Shown: one piece after another, positions 33,797 through 42,592 of the stretch | Position numbering within the stretch: position 1 is the stretch's first letter | How the letters are laid out: each line of letters begins with the position of its first letter | DNA from: an uncultured Anaerobutyricum sp. | Lineage (GTDB): Bacteria; Bacillota; Clostridia; Lachnospirales; Lachnospiraceae | Direction: 5' to 3' | DNA length: 53,162 bases | Assembly: GCF_934307085.1 (NCBI RefSeq) | Contig: NZ_CAKRCF010000018.1 | Coordinates: 1 to 53,162 of the forward strand | Translations under genes and position numbers: made by a program | The notes under the pieces: generated by a model | The model's input: only the letters and a program-made list of their open reading frames with translations | What the model was told of the DNA's origin: nothing | Databases searched by the model: none

Positions 33797-34937
33797 ACTT
33801 TCCACTGAAGTTTTATTCAGTGAGGATGCCATCGATGCACTTCTTGAAGAAAAAGACGAGAATGCGGTCCTGATTACTGACAAGTTCATGGTAGATTCAG
33901 GAATGGCAGACATGATCTTAAAAAAATTGGCTAATTGTAAAGAAGTTTCCGTTTTCAGCGAAGTAGTCCCTGATCCACCAATGGATCTGATTGAAAGGGG
34001 TATCGCATTTTTGCAGGATAAGGACTGCGATATCGTAGTTGCTCTTGGAGGAGGTTCTTCCATTGACGCGGCGAAAGCTATTGTATATATGGCTAAGAAG
34101 ATTGATGAGAAGCAGAATCCTGATAATCAGAAGAAAATTAAACTGATTGCCCTGCCGACAACAAGTGGTACAGGTTCCGAAGTTACACAGTTTGCTGTAG
34201 TAACAGACAGTAAGACGGGGGTTAAAATTCCATTAATTGATGAGAGTCTTATGCCTGATATTGCTATCCTTGATCCGGAACTTGTTAAGTCAGCGCCGCC
34301 GTTTATTACAGCGGATACAGGAATGGATGTTATTACCCACGCTCTTGAGGCTTATGTTTCTGAGACAGCGAGTGATTGCTCTGACTGTTTAGCAGAGAAA
34401 GCTGCAGAGCTTGCTTTTGAATTTCTTCCACGTGCTTACCGCAATGGTTATGATATTAAGGCAAGAGATAAGATGCACAGAGCATCCTGTCTTGCAGGTA
34501 TGGCATTTAACCTTGTAAATCTTGGTGTAAATCACGGTATTGCCCACGCTTTAGGAGCTATCTTCCATATTCCACACGGAAGAGCCAATGCGTTAGTGCT
34601 TCCTTATGTTATTGAATTTAATGCTGATATGGCAAGAGAAGGCGCAAAACACAGCAATGATGCAGCAAAGAAGTATCAGAAGATGGCAAGAATCGTTGGT
34701 CTGCCAGCTCCTACACCAAAGGTTGGCGTAGCGAACCTTATCGCGGAGATCCAGCGTCTGTTAAAATATATGGATCGTCCACAGTGTATGTCCGAATGTG
34801 GCGTCAGTGTAGAAGAATTTAACAAACACAGAGAAGAAATTGTGCGCCGTGCATTGGCTGATGCATGTACACAGGCGAACCCTAGAAAGGTTACAGCAGA
34901 AGATATTAATAAAATTCTTGATCATATTGCAAAATAG
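33783..34937 (+). CDS. pduQ: 1-propanol dehydrogenase, iron-dependent
   Basis: A 384-residue iron-type alcohol dehydrogenase that reduces propionaldehyde (or 3-hydroxypropionaldehyde) to the alcohol and regenerates NAD+ for PduP. The NAD region has ALGGGSSIDAAKA and the family block LPTTSGTGSEVTQFAV. Metal ligands lie in the DTGMDVITHALEAYVS and NHGIAHALGA blocks. It starts inside the end of the response regulator gene, with GGAGG seven bases upstream. About 235 bases separate it from pduA. Confidence 0.92.
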   Translation: MKRFKLSTEVLFSEDAIDALLEEKDENAVLITDKFMVDSGMADMILKKLANCKEVSVFSEVVPDPPMDLIERGIAFLQDKDCDIVVALGGGSSIDAAKAIVYMAKKIDEKQNPDNQKKIKLIALPTTSGTGSEVTQFAVVTDSKTGVKIPLIDESLMPDIAILDPELVKSAPPFITADTGMDVITHALEAYVSETASDCSDCLAEKAAELAFEFLPRAYRNGYDIKARDKMHRASCLAGMAFNLVNLGVNHGIAHALGAIFHIPHGRANALVLPYVIEFNADMAREGAKHSNDAAKKYQKMARIVGLPAPTPKVGVANLIAEIQRLLKYMDRPQCMSECGVSVEEFNKHREEIVRRALADACTQANPRKVTAEDINKILDHIAK

Positions 34938-35171
34938 TAGCGTTTGTATACAGAATCATTTGCTACCCTGTGGTAAAAATGGCAACAAAGTATCATGAAT
35001 ATAAATAAATACATGAGTTTATATGTGTTTAAAAGCTAAAATTTATAGGCACAAGCCAAGTAATTTTGTGAAAATTGCTATATAATGATACTATCCTGTA
35101 AATCAACCAAAACATATTCTGCCTGAACAATCAACCACGGGGCAGATAAGAATTTTATAAGGAGGTCAATT
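34938..35171 (+). promoter_or_regulatory. Leader and probable main pdu promoter
   Basis: TATAAT occurs at about 35080 (GCTATATAATGATAC) with no consensus -35 upstream, which fits a promoter that needs an activator such as the AraC-type regulator. A weak hairpin, CTGCC with GGCAG, lies in the leader. AAGGAGG stands just before pduA. I find no cobalamin riboswitch here. The operator cannot be named from one site. Confidence 0.5.
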
Positions 35172-35444
35172 ATGCAGAAAGAAGCTTTAGGAATGATTGA
35201 AACCAAAGGTTTAGTTGGCGCAATCGAAGCAGCCGATGCCATGGTTAAATCAGCAAACGTAACATTAGTAGGATACGAAAAGATCGGTTCCGGTTTAGTT
35301 ACAGTTATGGTAAGAGGTGACGTAGGAGCTGTTAAGGCATCTGTAGACGCAGGTACAGTTGCTGCAGATAAAGTTGGTACAGTAGTTTCCAGCCACGTAA
35401 TCCCAAGACCACATACAGACGTAGAAAAGATCTTACCACAATAG
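35172..35444 (+). CDS. pduA: Microcompartment hexamer shell protein PduA
   Basis: A 90-residue single BMC-domain protein that forms the hexagonal tiles of the shell. It opens with [21 protein letters not shown]. The pore loop is KIGSG at residues 37-41, with Ser40 as in the Salmonella PduA pore that favours propanediol entry. It ends with [23 protein letters not shown] precedes it. It is the first gene of the main structural run and uses codons typical of high expression. Confidence 0.95.
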   Translation: MQKEALGMIETKGLVGAIEAADAMVKSANVTLVGYEKIGSGLVTVMVRGDVGAVKASVDAGTVAADKVGTVVSSHVIPRPHTDVEKILPQ

Positions 35445-35487
35445 AGTTAGTCCTTGTCTGATCAATTATTAATGGAGGTATAATTCA

Positions 35488-36300
35488 ATGAAAGATGAAA
35501 TGATGGCTAAAATCATGGACGAAGTTATGAAAAAGATGGGTGGCACAGAAGCTCCTGCACAGAGCATGGCTTGCGAAGCTCCTCAGGGAATCAATGAAGA
35601 CCTTTGCGGTTTAACAGAGTATGTTGGAACTGCTATGGGACACACAATTGGTTTAGTAATCGCTAACCTTGACTACAGTGTTCATGAATTATTAAAGATC
35701 GATCCTAAGTATCGTTCAATCGGTATCATCGCAGACCGTACTGGTGCAGGTCCTCAGATCTTCGCAGCAGATGAGGCTGTTAAAGCTACAAATACAGAAG
35801 TTTGCATGATTGAGTGCCCTCGTGATACAGAAGGTGGCGCTGGACATGGATGCTTAATCGTATTCGGTGCAGAAGACGTTTCTGATGCTAGAAGAGCTGT
35901 AGAAGTTGCATTAAGCTTCGTTGGAAAACACTTTGGAGATGTATACGGAAACTCTGCTGGACATCTTGAGTTCCAGTACACAGCACGTGCTTCTTACTGC
36001 TTAGAGAAAGCATTCGGCGCAGTTGTTGGTAAAGCATTTGGTATCACTGTAGGAGCTCCTTCAGGTATTGGTATCGTATTAGCCGATACAGCTTCTAAGA
36101 CAGCTACTATCGATCCTATTTCTATCGCTACACCTGGTAATGGTGGAACATCCTTCTCTAACGAGGTTAACTTCTTCTTCACAGGAGATTCAGGAGCAGT
36201 TAGACAGGCTATCATTGGTGCAAGAGAAGTTGGTAAGCAGTTACTTAAAGCTTTAGAGCCAAACGAGCCACTGGAATCCGGTACTGTTCCATATATCTAA
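35488..36300 (+). CDS. pduB: Microcompartment shell protein PduB
   Basis: A 270-residue trimeric shell protein with two fused BMC domains. The first 19 residues (MKDEMMAKIMDEVMKKMGG) form an amphipathic helix like the encapsulation tags of PduD, PduE and PduP. In Salmonella this end of PduB links shell and cargo. Conserved stretches include IGLVIANLDYSVHELL, GIIADRTGAGPQIFAADEA and GNGGTSFSNEVNFFFTGDSGAVR. AATGGAGG is its ribosome site. The 189-base gap after it holds a structured RNA element. Confidence 0.95.
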   Translation: MKDEMMAKIMDEVMKKMGGTEAPAQSMACEAPQGINEDLCGLTEYVGTAMGHTIGLVIANLDYSVHELLKIDPKYRSIGIIADRTGAGPQIFAADEAVKATNTEVCMIECPRDTEGGAGHGCLIVFGAEDVSDARRAVEVALSFVGKHFGDVYGNSAGHLEFQYTARASYCLEKAFGAVVGKAFGITVGAPSGIGIVLADTASKTATIDPISIATPGNGGTSFSNEVNFFFTGDSGAVRQAIIGAREVGKQLLKALEPNEPLESGTVPYI

Positions 36301-36323
36301 GATAACGCTCTGATTTTTAAAGC

Positions 36324-36405
36324 TTCTTTATACGGGGTGAGAGCCGCATAAAGAATAATGCATAGATATCCATAAAGCGGGGGTGAGAGCCTGCGAATGG
36401 ATATT
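36324..36405 (+). promoter_or_regulatory. Tandem hairpins with identical GGTGAGAG loops
   Basis: Hairpin 1: TTCTTTAT (36324-36331) pairs with ATAAAGAA (36348-36355), then CGG with CCG, leaving the loop GGTGAGAG (36336-36343). Hairpin 2: GATATCCAT (36365-36373) pairs with ATGGATATT (36397-36405), then GCGGG with CCTGC, leaving the same eight-base loop (36382-36389). The stems differ in sequence while loop and loop-closing pairs agree. This implies that the loops bind something. The pair lies between pduB and pduC. Confidence 0.75.
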
Positions 36406-36489
36406 GTAATCCTTTTATTTTAAATAGATTTGAACGGATGATTTAAAGTAAAAGATAGTTTAATTGAGAATTTGAGAGGTGTTGAGACC

Positions 36490-38151
36490 GTGAGAAGTAA
36501 ACGTTTTGAATATTTAGATCAAAGACCTGTTAACCAGGATGGTTATGCAAAAGAATGGCCAGAAGTAGGCTTCATTGCCATGAACAGCCCATATGACCCA
36601 ACTCCATCTATTAAGATTGTTAATGGTGAAGTTGTTGAGATGGACGGAAAAGCTAAAGATGATTTCGATATGCTTGATGCATTCATCGCTAAATACGCTA
36701 TTAACCTTGACTTTGCAGAAGAGGCTATGGCTACAGATTCTCTGCAGATTGCACGTATGTTAGTAGATATTAACGTACCAAGAGCAGAGTGCTTAAAATA
36801 TACTACAGCAGTTACACCTGCTAAGTTAGTAGAAATCGTTGGTAACCTGAACGTACTTGAAGTAATGATGGGTATTACCAAGATGAGATGTCGTTTAAAA
36901 CCAGCTAACCAGTGTCACGTTACAAACGTAAAGGATAACATGATTCAGATCGCAGCAGATGCAGCTGAGGCAGCTGTTCGTGGATTCGCTGAGATGGAGA
37001 CAACAGTAGGTATCGTACGTTACGCTCCATTTAACGCTATCGCTATTATGTTAGGTGCTAACGTTGGACGTCCTGGTATCCTTACACAGTGTGCTGTAGA
37101 AGAAGCTACAGAGCTTGACTTAGGTATGAGAGGTTACACCGCTTACGCTGAAACAGTATCCGTATACGGAACTGAAGACGTATTCATGGATGGTGATGAT
37201 ACTCCTTGGTCAAAAGCTTTCTTAGCATCCTGCTACGCATCCCGTGGTGTTAAGATGAGATTTACATCTGGTACTGGTTCAGAAGTTCAGATGGGTATGG
37301 CAGAAGGAAAATCCATGCTTTACCTTGAGGCTAGATGTCTTGGTGTTACTCGTGGTGCTGGTGTTCAGGGAACTCAGAATGGTTCCGTATCTTGTATCGG
37401 TGTTCCAGCCGCTGTACCTGGTGGTATCCGCGCCGTTGCATGTGAGAACTTAATCGCTGCTATGCTTGACCTTGAGAACGCTTCCTCTAATGACCAGACA
37501 TTTACACATTCTGATCTTCGTAGAGTTGCTCGTTCTATCCCTCAGTTCATTCCTGGAACTGACTACATCTGTTCCGGATATTCTGCAACACCTAACTACG
37601 ACAATATGTTCGCAGGATCTAACTGGGATGCAGACGATTATGATGACTGGGTAGTAATCCAGCGTGACTTAAGAGTAGATGCTGGTCTTCTTCCTGCAAG
37701 AGAAGAAGAAGTTGTTGCAGCACGTAACAAAGCTGCAAGAGCTATTCAGGCACTGTTCCGTGAATTAGGTTTACCTGAAATTACAGACGAAGAAGTTGAA
37801 GCTGGTACATATGCTCGTGGATCACAGGATATGCCAGACCGTGACGTTGTAGCTGACCTTAAAGCTGCTACAGATATGCTTAACCGTGGTGTTACAGGTA
37901 TCGACTTCGTTAAAGCTCTTTACAAGGGGGGATTCGAAGACGTTGCAGAGTCTATTTTCAACATTCAGAAAGCTAAAGTTGTTGGTGACTACTTACATAC
38001 AGCTTCCATGCTTGATGATAAATTCCATGTAATTTCTGCTGTTAACAGCCCTAACTGCTATGAAGGACCTATGACAGGTTACCAGATCAGCCCAGAACTT
38101 TGGGAGAAGATGTCTGATATCCGTACTGCAGTAGATCCGGCTAAACTTTAA
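36490..38151 (+). CDS. pduC: Diol/glycerol dehydratase large subunit
   Basis: The 553-residue catalytic subunit of the B12-dependent dehydratase, which converts 1,2-propanediol to propionaldehyde or glycerol to 3-hydroxypropionaldehyde. It starts MRSKRFEYLDQRPVNQDGYAKEW, as in the known enzymes. It carries the barrel blocks TPAKLVEIVGNLNVLEVMMG and MRFTSGTGSEVQMGMAEGKSMLYLEARC. The GTG at 36490 is chosen because AGAGGTG lies nine bases upstream and the N-terminus matches the family; an in-frame TTG at 36472 overlaps that site. Propanediol or glycerol preference cannot be told by eye. Confidence 0.96.
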   Translation: MRSKRFEYLDQRPVNQDGYAKEWPEVGFIAMNSPYDPTPSIKIVNGEVVEMDGKAKDDFDMLDAFIAKYAINLDFAEEAMATDSLQIARMLVDINVPRAECLKYTTAVTPAKLVEIVGNLNVLEVMMGITKMRCRLKPANQCHVTNVKDNMIQIAADAAEAAVRGFAEMETTVGIVRYAPFNAIAIMLGANVGRPGILTQCAVEEATELDLGMRGYTAYAETVSVYGTEDVFMDGDDTPWSKAFLASCYASRGVKMRFTSGTGSEVQMGMAEGKSMLYLEARCLGVTRGAGVQGTQNGSVSCIGVPAAVPGGIRAVACENLIAAMLDLENASSNDQTFTHSDLRRVARSIPQFIPGTDYICSGYSATPNYDNMFAGSNWDADDYDDWVVIQRDLRVDAGLLPAREEEVVAARNKAARAIQALFRELGLPEITDEEVEAGTYARGSQDMPDRDVVADLKAATDMLNRGVTGIDFVKALYKGGFEDVAESIFNIQKAKVVGDYLHTASMLDDKFHVISAVNSPNCYEGPMTGYQISPELWEKMSDIRTAVDPAKL

Positions 38152-38174
38152 TCGAGTAAGGAAGGTGAACCATA

Positions 38175-38822
38175 ATGGCAATTGATGAAAAATTATTAAA
38201 AAGTGTTATCGCTGAAGTTCTTAAAGAAATGAACACAACTTCCTCAGCAGCAGCTGAAGAAGCTTATGAATGCCCTGGTATGCAGATCACTGAAATCGGT
38301 GACGCTGAAAAAGGTACAAATCCTAACGAAGTTGTTTTAGGTTTAGCTCCTGCATTCGGAGAATCCCAGACAACTAACATCGTTGGCATCCCTCACGCAG
38401 CTATCGTTAAAGAAATCATGGCTGGTTTAGAGGAAGAAGGAGTTTCCTGTAGAATCGTTAAAGTTTACAGAACATCCGATGTATCTTTCATCGCTCATGA
38501 TGCTGCTGAATTATCAGGATCAGGAATCGGTATTGGAATTCAGTCCAAAGGTACAACTGTAATCCATCAGAAAGACCTTCCACCGCTGTCTAACTTAGAG
38601 TTATTCCCACAGTGCCCACTTATTGACCTTGAAACATACAGAGCAATCGGAAAGAACGCTGCTCAGTACGCTAAAGGTGAATCACCAAATCCGGTACCTG
38701 TAAAGAATGACCAGATGGCAAGACCTAAATTCCAGGCTTTATCCGCTGTACTGCACATCAAAGAAACAGAGCATGCAGACAGAGATAAAGCTCCTAAAGC
38801 TCTTAAAGTTGTATTTAAATAA
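38175..38822 (+). CDS. pduD: Diol dehydratase medium subunit
   Basis: A 215-residue subunit that forms part of the cobalamin site with PduC. Residues 1-20 ([20 protein letters not shown]) are an amphipathic helix that serves as the encapsulation tag in related systems; a flexible Ser/Ala linker follows. The core has [20 protein letters not shown], the conserved [14 protein letters not shown] and [27 protein letters not shown] precedes the ATG. Gaps to pduC and pduE are 23 and 15 bases, so the three subunits are made together. Confidence 0.95.
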   Translation: MAIDEKLLKSVIAEVLKEMNTTSSAAAEEAYECPGMQITEIGDAEKGTNPNEVVLGLAPAFGESQTTNIVGIPHAAIVKEIMAGLEEEGVSCRIVKVYRTSDVSFIAHDAAELSGSGIGIGIQSKGTTVIHQKDLPPLSNLELFPQCPLIDLETYRAIGKNAAQYAKGESPNPVPVKNDQMARPKFQALSAVLHIKETEHADRDKAPKALKVVFK

Positions 38823-38837
38823 ACGGAGGTGTCAATC

Positions 38838-39332
38838 GTGGATCAGGAATTATTAGTAAGACAGATTATGCAGGAAGTTATGAAAAACATGCAGGGTTCT
38901 GCCGCAGCCTGCGAATGTGAAGGCAAGGTTACGGTTGAAGATTACCCACTGGGAGAGAAAAAACCAGAATTAATCAAGAGTGCTTCTGGAAAAACTTTAG
39001 ACGAGTTAACATTACAGGGTGTTATCGACGGTAAGTTAGACGCTAAAGATTTCCGTATCACAAAAGAAACTCTGGAATTACAGGCTCAGGTTGCTGAATC
39101 TGCAGGACGTGGATTCTTCGCAACAAACTTAAGAAGAGCTGGTGAATTAATCCCAGTACCTGATGCAAGACTTCTTGAGATTTATAACGCTCTTAGACCA
39201 TATCGTTCAACAAAAGCTGAATTATATGCAATCGGTGATGAGTTAATCAATGAATACGGTGCTACAGTAAGTGGTAACTTCGTTAAAGAAGCAGCTGACA
39301 TTTACGAAAAACGTAACCGTTTAAAAAAATAA
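38838..39332 (+). CDS. pduE: Diol dehydratase small subunit
   Basis: A 164-residue subunit completing the PduCDE heterohexamer. It also begins with an amphipathic tag (DQELLVRQIMQEVMKNMQG). The core contains RITKETLELQAQVAESAGR and LRRAGELIPVPDARLLEIYNALRPYRS, both typical. The GTG at 38838 has GGAGG eight bases upstream; another GTG at 38829 would overlap that site. The tags on D and E probably dock the enzyme to the shell. Confidence 0.95.
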   Translation: MDQELLVRQIMQEVMKNMQGSAAACECEGKVTVEDYPLGEKKPELIKSASGKTLDELTLQGVIDGKLDAKDFRITKETLELQAQVAESAGRGFFATNLRRAGELIPVPDARLLEIYNALRPYRSTKAELYAIGDELINEYGATVSGNFVKEAADIYEKRNRLKK

Positions 39333-39364
39333 TTAGTTGATTGATTTCAACGGAGGTATGAGAA

Positions 39365-41179
39365 GTGAAATTAGTTGCGGGCGTTGATATTGGTAATGCA
39401 ACAACGGAAACTGCGATTGCCAGAATTGATGGTAAAAATGTGACGTTTCTTTCCAGTGGTATTACAGGTACCACTGGAATCAAAGGAACGAAACAGAACA
39501 TACACGGAGTTTTTCAGTCACTGAAAAAAGCTCTTGATAAAGTTGGCTTTGAAATCAGTGATCTTGATGAAGTTCGTATCAATGAAGCCGCTCCTGTTAT
39601 CGGTGATGTCGCTATGGAGACCATTACCGAAACTATTATCACGGAATCTACTATGATTGGACACAATCCCAATACTCCTGGTGGTATTGGGATTGGTGTT
39701 GGAATATCTCAGCGTATCGACAGATTAGATACTGTAGGAGATGGCGGAGATGTGATTGTGGTTATTCCGGCAGAAGTTTCCTTTGAAGCTGCCGCTGCAC
39801 TCATTAACCGATATAATAAAATATTTAACATTACAGGTGCCATTGTCCAGCGCGATGATGGCGTTTTGATTAACAACAGGCTTGAAAAGAAGATTCCTAT
39901 CGTTGATGAGGTAGGTATGATTGATAAAGTACCTCTCGGAATGTTATGTGCAGTAGAAGTTGCTCCTGTTGGCGGAGTTGTAGAAGTACTCTCTAACCCG
40001 TATGGTATTGCAACATTATTCAAACTGTCAGCGGAAGATACAAAACAGGTTGTACCAATTGCCCGTGCGTTGATCGGAAATCGTTCTGCCGTTGTCATTA
40101 AAACACCGGAAGGAGACGTAAAAGAAAGACGTATCCCTGCCGGTTCTATTGAAATTATTGGCGCAAAGAAAAAAGTAATCGTTGGTGTAGAAGAGGGAGC
40201 CGAAAAGATGATGGAAGCTGTAAACAGCGTCCCAGTCATCGAAGATATCAAAGGTGAACCCGGAACCAATGCCGGCGGTATGCTTGAAAAAGTTCGTCAG
40301 GTTATGTCAAATCTTACAAACCAGCATCCAAAGGATATTAAAATTCAGGATTTACTTGCTGTAGATACTTATAATCCTCAGAAGATTAAAGGTGGTCTGG
40401 CAAATGAATTTTCTTTAGAAAGTGCAGTAGGAATTGCTGCCATGGTTAAGGCAGACCGTCTTCAGATGAAGATGATTGCGGAAGAGTTGACAGACCGTTT
40501 AAAAATTCCTGTATATGTTGGCGGTGTTGAAGCAGATATGGCTATTAAAGGAGCTTTAACTACACCGGGTACAAATGTACCACTTGCCATAGTAGATATG
40601 GGAGCAGGATCGACGGATGCTTCAATTAAAGACAGAGACGGCAATGTAAAGCTTGTGCATCTGGCGGGAGCCGGAAACATGGTGACTTTATTGATTCAGT
40701 CAGAACTTGGACTTGAAGATTTCAATACAGCAGAAGATATTAAAAAGTATTCCCTTGCAAAGGTTGAAAGTCTTTTCCATATTCGACATGAAGATGGAAC
40801 CGTTCAGTTCTTTGAAAAACCGTTAGATCCAAATGTATTCGCAAAGGTTGTCTTAGTCAAAGAAGATGGAGAATTAGTTCCACTTGAGGGACAGGATTCC
40901 ATGGAAAAGATTAAGATGGTAAGAACCAATGCAAAGAAAAAGGTATTCGTAACAAATGCGATTCGCTCATTAGCGAAGGTTAGTCCTACCGGTAATGTAC
41001 GTGACATCGAATTTGTAGTATTAGTAGGTGGTTCTGCACTCGACTTCGAGGTGCCGACTCTCGTAACTGATGCATTATCACAATATAATATAGTAGCTGG
41101 TCGGGGAAACATTCGCGGATGCGAAGGCCCTCGTAATGCGGTAGCAACAGGACTTGCGATGTCTTGTGCTGATGTATAG
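39365..41179 (+). CDS. pduG: Diol dehydratase reactivase large subunit
   Basis: A 604-residue ATPase of the actin-like fold that exchanges damaged cobalamin on the dehydratase for fresh cofactor. The phosphate-binding blocks VDIGNATTETAIA near the N-terminus and IVDMGAGSTDASI in the middle are clear, with a C-terminal VVLVGGSALDFEVP. The start is GTG with GGAGG about nine bases upstream. It is paired with pduH ten bases downstream. Codon use is less biased than in pduCDE, in line with lower expression. Confidence 0.95.
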   Translation: MKLVAGVDIGNATTETAIARIDGKNVTFLSSGITGTTGIKGTKQNIHGVFQSLKKALDKVGFEISDLDEVRINEAAPVIGDVAMETITETIITESTMIGHNPNTPGGIGIGVGISQRIDRLDTVGDGGDVIVVIPAEVSFEAAAALINRYNKIFNITGAIVQRDDGVLINNRLEKKIPIVDEVGMIDKVPLGMLCAVEVAPVGGVVEVLSNPYGIATLFKLSAEDTKQVVPIARALIGNRSAVVIKTPEGDVKERRIPAGSIEIIGAKKKVIVGVEEGAEKMMEAVNSVPVIEDIKGEPGTNAGGMLEKVRQVMSNLTNQHPKDIKIQDLLAVDTYNPQKIKGGLANEFSLESAVGIAAMVKADRLQMKMIAEELTDRLKIPVYVGGVEADMAIKGALTTPGTNVPLAIVDMGAGSTDASIKDRDGNVKLVHLAGAGNMVTLLIQSELGLEDFNTAEDIKKYSLAKVESLFHIRHEDGTVQFFEKPLDPNVFAKVVLVKEDGELVPLEGQDSMEKIKMVRTNAKKKVFVTNAIRSLAKVSPTGNVRDIEFVVLVGGSALDFEVPTLVTDALSQYNIVAGRGNIRGCEGPRNAVATGLAMSCADV

Positions 41180-41188
41180 GAGACAATT

Positions 41189-41551
41189 ATGGAAGGAAGC
41201 AATACAGTAATTGATAACAGACCTTCAGTGAAAGTTTTTTATGACTGTGATCACCTTTCTGAAGCTGATTTTGTCAGCGTCCTTCTTGGAATCGAGGAGG
41301 AAGGCATCCCCTATGATGTTCAGGCAGAGCATTGCAGTTCCGTATTAGAACTTGCACATAATGCCAGCTTGAATTCAAGATTAGGGGTGGGCGTTGGTAT
41401 CAGCAAAGAAGGCGTTGTTCTTCAGCATGAGAAGCTGGATAAGGCGGCCCCTCTTTTTAAGATTAAGTTATATCAGACAGAGCTGTTCCGGAAAATTGGC
41501 GCAAATGCCGCAAGGCTGGTAAAGAAAATGCCATTCAAAGTTCTGGATTAA
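41189..41551 (+). CDS. pduH: Diol dehydratase reactivase small subunit
   Basis: A 120-residue partner of PduG. The fold resembles the PduD core, which lets it swap with the dehydratase subunit during reactivation. Recognisable blocks are LLGIEEEGIPYDVQ and LGVGVGISKEGVVLQHEKL, then FRKIGANAARLVKKMPF at the end. AGGAG precedes the ATG. It follows pduG directly. Confidence 0.93.
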   Translation: MEGSNTVIDNRPSVKVFYDCDHLSEADFVSVLLGIEEEGIPYDVQAEHCSSVLELAHNASLNSRLGVGVGISKEGVVLQHEKLDKAAPLFKIKLYQTELFRKIGANAARLVKKMPFKVLD

Positions 41552-41594
41552 GGCTTTATAATTAATTAATTCTGAAATGTGAGGAGGTGTGAAG

Positions 41595-42392
41595 GTGTCT
41601 AACAATAAATGTCTTGGTTTCATTGAAACCTTTGGTTTAGCTGCCTGTGTGGCAGCAGCGGATGCAGCTGTAAAGTCTGCTAACGTAAAACTGCTTGGTT
41701 ATGAATATGCAAAGGGCGGCGGAATGTGTACTGTAAAAGTAGAAGGTAACGTCGGAGCATGTAAAGCAGCAATCGCAGCAGGTAAAAAGGCTGCAGAAGC
41801 AGTGAACGGTTCATTAAGTGGAACAAAGAGTACACTGTTAAAAGCAAGACCGGCAGATGGCATGAGAGATTTACTCGTAGACAACAGAGAGACTGTTGGA
41901 GGAGATATTGCTCTTGCAGAAGGTTATCGTCCAAAAGGAGATACAAAGAAACCGGTACTCGTAAAGAACTGGAAACCAAAAACTGAACCAAAGGCTGAGG
42001 TAGTGACCGAGGAAGCACCTGAACCGCCTGTAGTGGAAGAACCTAAAGAAGAAGAGCCAACATCAGAGGAATCTGAAACGGAAGAGGTCAAAGAGGAAGC
42101 TCCTGTAGAGGAACCAAAAGCAGAAGAACCTGCTGAGGAAACTCCTGTAGAAGAGACTCCAGTGGAAGAAGCTCCTGTAGAAGAGCCAAAGGCAGAAGAA
42201 CCTGCTCCAGAAGCTCTGGCAGAAGAAACTCCAGTAGAGAAACCAGAAACAGAGGAAGCAAAACCTGAAGAGACTGAACCGAAGAAAGAATCTGACAAAA
42301 AGGCAGAAACTTCTAAAGGAAAGACTTCAACAGGAAATAGAAGAAGCAGATCCAGAAGAAAAAAGAACACCGATAATAACGATAACAAATAA
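41595..42392 (+). CDS. pduK: PduK-like shell protein with acidic repeat tail
   Basis: A 265-residue protein. Residues 1-92 are a BMC domain (CLGFIETFGLAACVAAADAAVKSA, pore loop AKGGGM). A linker with KPVLVKNWKPK follows. Residues 135-240 are almost all Glu, Pro, Val and Ala in repeats such as PVEEPKAEEPA (two copies) and EETPVEE. The last 30 residues are very basic (NRRSRSRRKKN). Salmonella PduK also has a C-terminal extension, but with Cys motifs that are absent here. The start is GTG at 41595, seven bases after GGAGG. The assignment to PduK is by domain layout and position. Confidence 0.75.
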   Translation: MSNNKCLGFIETFGLAACVAAADAAVKSANVKLLGYEYAKGGGMCTVKVEGNVGACKAAIAAGKKAAEAVNGSLSGTKSTLLKARPADGMRDLLVDNRETVGGDIALAEGYRPKGDTKKPVLVKNWKPKTEPKAEVVTEEAPEPPVVEEPKEEEPTSEESETEEVKEEAPVEEPKAEEPAEETPVEETPVEEAPVEEPKAEEPAPEALAEETPVEKPETEEAKPEETEPKKESDKKAETSKGKTSTGNRRSRSRRKKNTDNNDNK

Positions 42393-42431
42393 GTCGGAAT
42401 AATCGGCTCTGGATTATAAATCAGTAATCAG

Positions 42432-42458
42432 GCAGGAAAGGCTTTCCGCCTTTCCTGC
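42432..42458 (+). terminator. Perfect hairpin after the PduK-like gene
   Basis: GCAGGAAAGG pairs with CCTTTCCTGC around a seven-base loop. No T run follows, so partial termination or mRNA end protection is more likely than full termination. A second, weaker pairing (GCATGTG with CACATGC) at about 42512-42540 lies further into the 200-base gap before eutJ. Confidence 0.55.
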
Positions 42459-42592
42459 TATAGTATCAATAATAATGTACTTTTAGTATATACAAATATG
42501 CGCAATGGATGCATGTGGATACCGAGACAGACACATGCAATCCTGACAATAATGATTCGGTATTCGAACATTAGAATGAATAAGGGGATCAC

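Noticed and set aside
34938..35171. A cobalamin riboswitch before pduA
   Set aside because: A B12-dependent operon invites one, but the leader has no B12 box (GCCACTG type) and no matching core helices. It is also too short.
36324..36405. EutV-type ANTAR two-hairpin antiterminator
   Set aside because: The layout of two hairpins is similar, but the loops are eight bases (GGTGAGAG) rather than hexaloops with A first and G fourth. There is no terminator overlapping the second hairpin.
39709..40269. Long reverse-strand frame inside pduG
   Set aside because: It is a shadow of the pduG reading frame with unusual composition and no start signals.
41924..42388. A Ser-rich reverse-strand protein opposite the PduK-like tail
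   Set aside because: It is the antisense image of the Glu/Pro repeat, where GAA and CCA codons read as Ser and Gly codons. There is no ribosome site and no independent support.
20310..42490. A shared motif ATAATAATGTAC...TTTAGTAT near 20310 and 42470
   Set aside because: The match is short and AT-rich and lies in unrelated contexts, so chance similarity is likely.
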